64,000 nt of DNA, taken from assembly GCF_021021555.1 (NCBI RefSeq), contig NZ_JAINWA010000003.1:1798001-1862000 (forward strand), in the 5' to 3' direction. A program made the translations under genes and the position numbers. How positions within the stretch are numbered: the stretch's first letter is position 1; each line of letters begins with the position of its first letter. This document shows positions 62,921 through 64,000 of the stretch, piece by piece. Below the pieces are notes generated by a model, which had not been told where the DNA came from, searched no databases, and saw only the letters and a program-made list of their open reading frames with translations. The DNA comes from Teretinema zuelzerae. GTDB lineage: Bacteria; Spirochaetota; Spirochaetia; Treponematales; Treponemataceae.

Positions 62921-63214
62921 TTAAATATACATAATTACTTGATCTGAAATATTTTTTGGGTTGTTAACAGCCATTATTACTAAAACACTGTAAATAATTA
63001 CATACGTATTATGGTCACCACTGTATTCCATATTATAGTTCTTTTTAATTTGATTATACAGTGTATCATTCACATGTTTTAATGCATTTGTCATTATATC
63101 TGACAATTCAAATAATTCATTTTTTTCACGATTTGAAATTAATGTTGCGAATAATTGTTGAATACGACTAATTGGGTAATTAGTCTTTAAAAGCGACTCA
63201 TTTATATCTTTCAT
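62921..63214 (-). CDS. Small hypothetical protein
   Basis: 97 aa, mainly helical (ISRIQQLFATLISNREKNEL, then ALKHVNDTLYNQIKKNYNMEY) ending in a hydrophobic YVIIYSVLVIMAV. ATG follows a strong AGGAGGATCT. First gene of the two-gene cassette; 34 nt before the exported protein gene. Not recognised. Confidence 0.62.
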   Translation of the reverse strand: MKDINESLLKTNYPISRIQQLFATLISNREKNELFELSDIMTNALKHVNDTLYNQIKKNYNMEYSGDHNTYVIIYSVLVIMAVNNPKNISDQVIMYI

Positions 63215-63251
63215 AGATCCTCCTGATATAACTATTGCGCCGAAGGCGTCC

Positions 63252-63360
63252 ACCTAACATTTGCTTAACCTGCGTTTTGCTTGGCGCGGTTTTTGCCGAG
63301 CGTAGAGAAGTGCAAAAATCCGTGACAAGCAAATAAGTCAGGTTGAAGCAGTTGTTAGGT
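63252..63360 (-). repeat. attC site, type A
   Basis: Boxes ACCTAAC and GTTAGGT; GTAGAGAAG and GTTTTGCTTGG variants. Confidence 0.95.
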
Positions 63361-63362
63361 TT

Positions 63363-64000
63363 TTACTTCTTTACTTGTCCAATAAGAATCTCCATTCTCC
63401 AAGAAAATGTGTTTTGATTACGACTCAAAAAATACTTTTTTGCTTTTGGTCCATATAACCGTCCAGCGATTGCTGCGACCTCTTCAGGAGAATCATATAT
63501 GGAATTATAGGTGAATATATGAGCATTTACTGAATCAATCAATGGAACACCAGAGAATATTGTCTTGTCCTTTTTAATAACTTCATCAGGATAATTACCA
63601 AGAAATATTTTTGGATCATTATTATTTGTTCCATTTAAATGGTCAGTTAGTTCTCCACATAATGCTTCTGGAATTGAACCCATCTGTATTAAGTAACCAT
63701 TATTTTTTAATACACGATATGCTTCTTTATGATTTACCTCAGCCCATGAAAAAGTAACAGCATCGAATGTACTGTCAGAAAAAGGCAAATTATCTCTATC
63801 ACCATATTCATAGTGAATGTTGTTAATTCCTTGTTTAGAAATTTCATCTTTTGCGAAATTCATTACAGAATCATATACATCCGTACTGGTAACGTACTTT
63901 GCTTTTTTTGACAATTCTATTGATGATCTACCAGTACCAGCCCCTATATCCAATACATTCATATCAGAGAAATCAATGATAGTATGAAGTTTTGAAATAA
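63363..64000 (-). CDS. SAM-dependent methyltransferase (5' end outside window)
   Basis: At least 212 codons remain open to the window edge. SAM motif MNVLDIGAGTGRSSIELS, acidic strand VTSTDVYDSVM, YGDRDNLPFSDSTFDAVTFS (motif II/III) and YRVLKNNGYLIQMG. The Met opening VLDIGAG is probably internal because the frame continues upstream (IIDFSD). Acceptor unknown. Confidence 0.88.
   Translation of the reverse strand, partial: ISKLHTIIDFSDMNVLDIGAGTGRSSIELSKKAKYVTSTDVYDSVMNFAKDEISKQGINNIHYEYGDRDNLPFSDSTFDAVTFSWAEVNHKEAYRVLKNNGYLIQMGSIPEALCGELTDHLNGTNNNDPKIFLGNYPDEVIKKDKTIFSGVPLIDSVNAHIFTYNSIYDSPEEVAAIAGRLYGPKAKKYFLSRNQNTFSWRMEILIGQVKK

Noticed and set aside
1-64000. CRISPR array
   Set aside because: Repeats of about 110 bp are spaced by whole genes, are internally palindromic, and vary in core; these are attC sites.

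Overview
The whole 64 kb is the inside of one very large chromosomal (sedentary) integron cassette array. I count 69 attC recombination sites (59 to 127 bp) that cut the window into about 70 cassettes. The array runs off both ends. No integron integrase, attI site, rRNA, tRNA, CRISPR array or core housekeeping gene is present. The DNA is AT-rich and the attC family (outer CTAACA...TGTTAG, inner TTAACCTG...CAGGTTGAA) resembles what I recall of the chromosomal integron of oral spirochaetes such as Treponema denticola. Several products (lipoproteins with Ser/Gly-Cys lipoboxes, a periplasmic protein beginning MKRIIIFAIVF) also fit a spirochaete. Treponema or a close relative is therefore my best guess, from pattern recognition only.

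All attC sites read on the minus strand and nearly all cassette genes are on the minus strand, so each cassette runs from a high coordinate (5' leader) to a low coordinate (its own attC). A typical cassette is: 7-8 nt cassette end, a tiny GC-rich leader hairpin (often GCC-TTC-GGC), a GAGGAAA-type ribosome-binding site, one to three genes, then attC. In 12 cassettes the attC outer box itself supplies the TAA stop. In almost every cassette the two ends are exact 7-nt reverse complements, which independently confirms the boundaries. The only plus-strand cassette genes are the two copies of a PIN-domain toxin-antitoxin module, which bring their own promoter.

Layout. 0-9 kb: a non-coding cassette, a diverged IS91-like transposase, a diguanylate cyclase and several hypothetical proteins. 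9-15 kb: tandem AAC(3)-like acetyltransferases, a three-gene membrane/SLOG-like/nucleotidyltransferase cassette, an IS91-like transposase, an abortive-infection (Abi_C) protein and a membrane protein. 15-29 kb: non-coding cassettes, lipoproteins, a second diguanylate cyclase, two PIN modules, a second IS91-like transposase, an FRG-domain gene, and a CDP-alcohol phosphatidyltransferase cassette hit by a GC-richer IS256-family element. 29-45 kb: kelch protein, GNATs, PHP phosphoesterase, ParE/Phd and RelE/RHH modules, kinases, a His-tailed DMT transporter, a Fic protein and a YdeI-family protein. 45-64 kb: kinase, SDR, HD protein, DUF4145 protein, a third AAC(3)-like gene, another RelE module, methyltransferases, a nucleotidyl-cyclase-like protein, a third IS91-like copy, and a partial methyltransferase at the right edge.

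Two non-coding cassettes dominate the repeats: a roughly 630-bp body present nine times and a roughly 390-bp body present five times. Both carry long inverted repeats and look like structured RNAs or folded DNA. Many coding cassettes are also duplicated, and often one copy is decaying through a nonsense codon or frameshift. The array looks like a reservoir of addiction modules, probable phage-defence genes, antibiotic- and metabolite-modifying acetyltransferases and membrane proteins that is maintained by duplication as well as by cassette capture.
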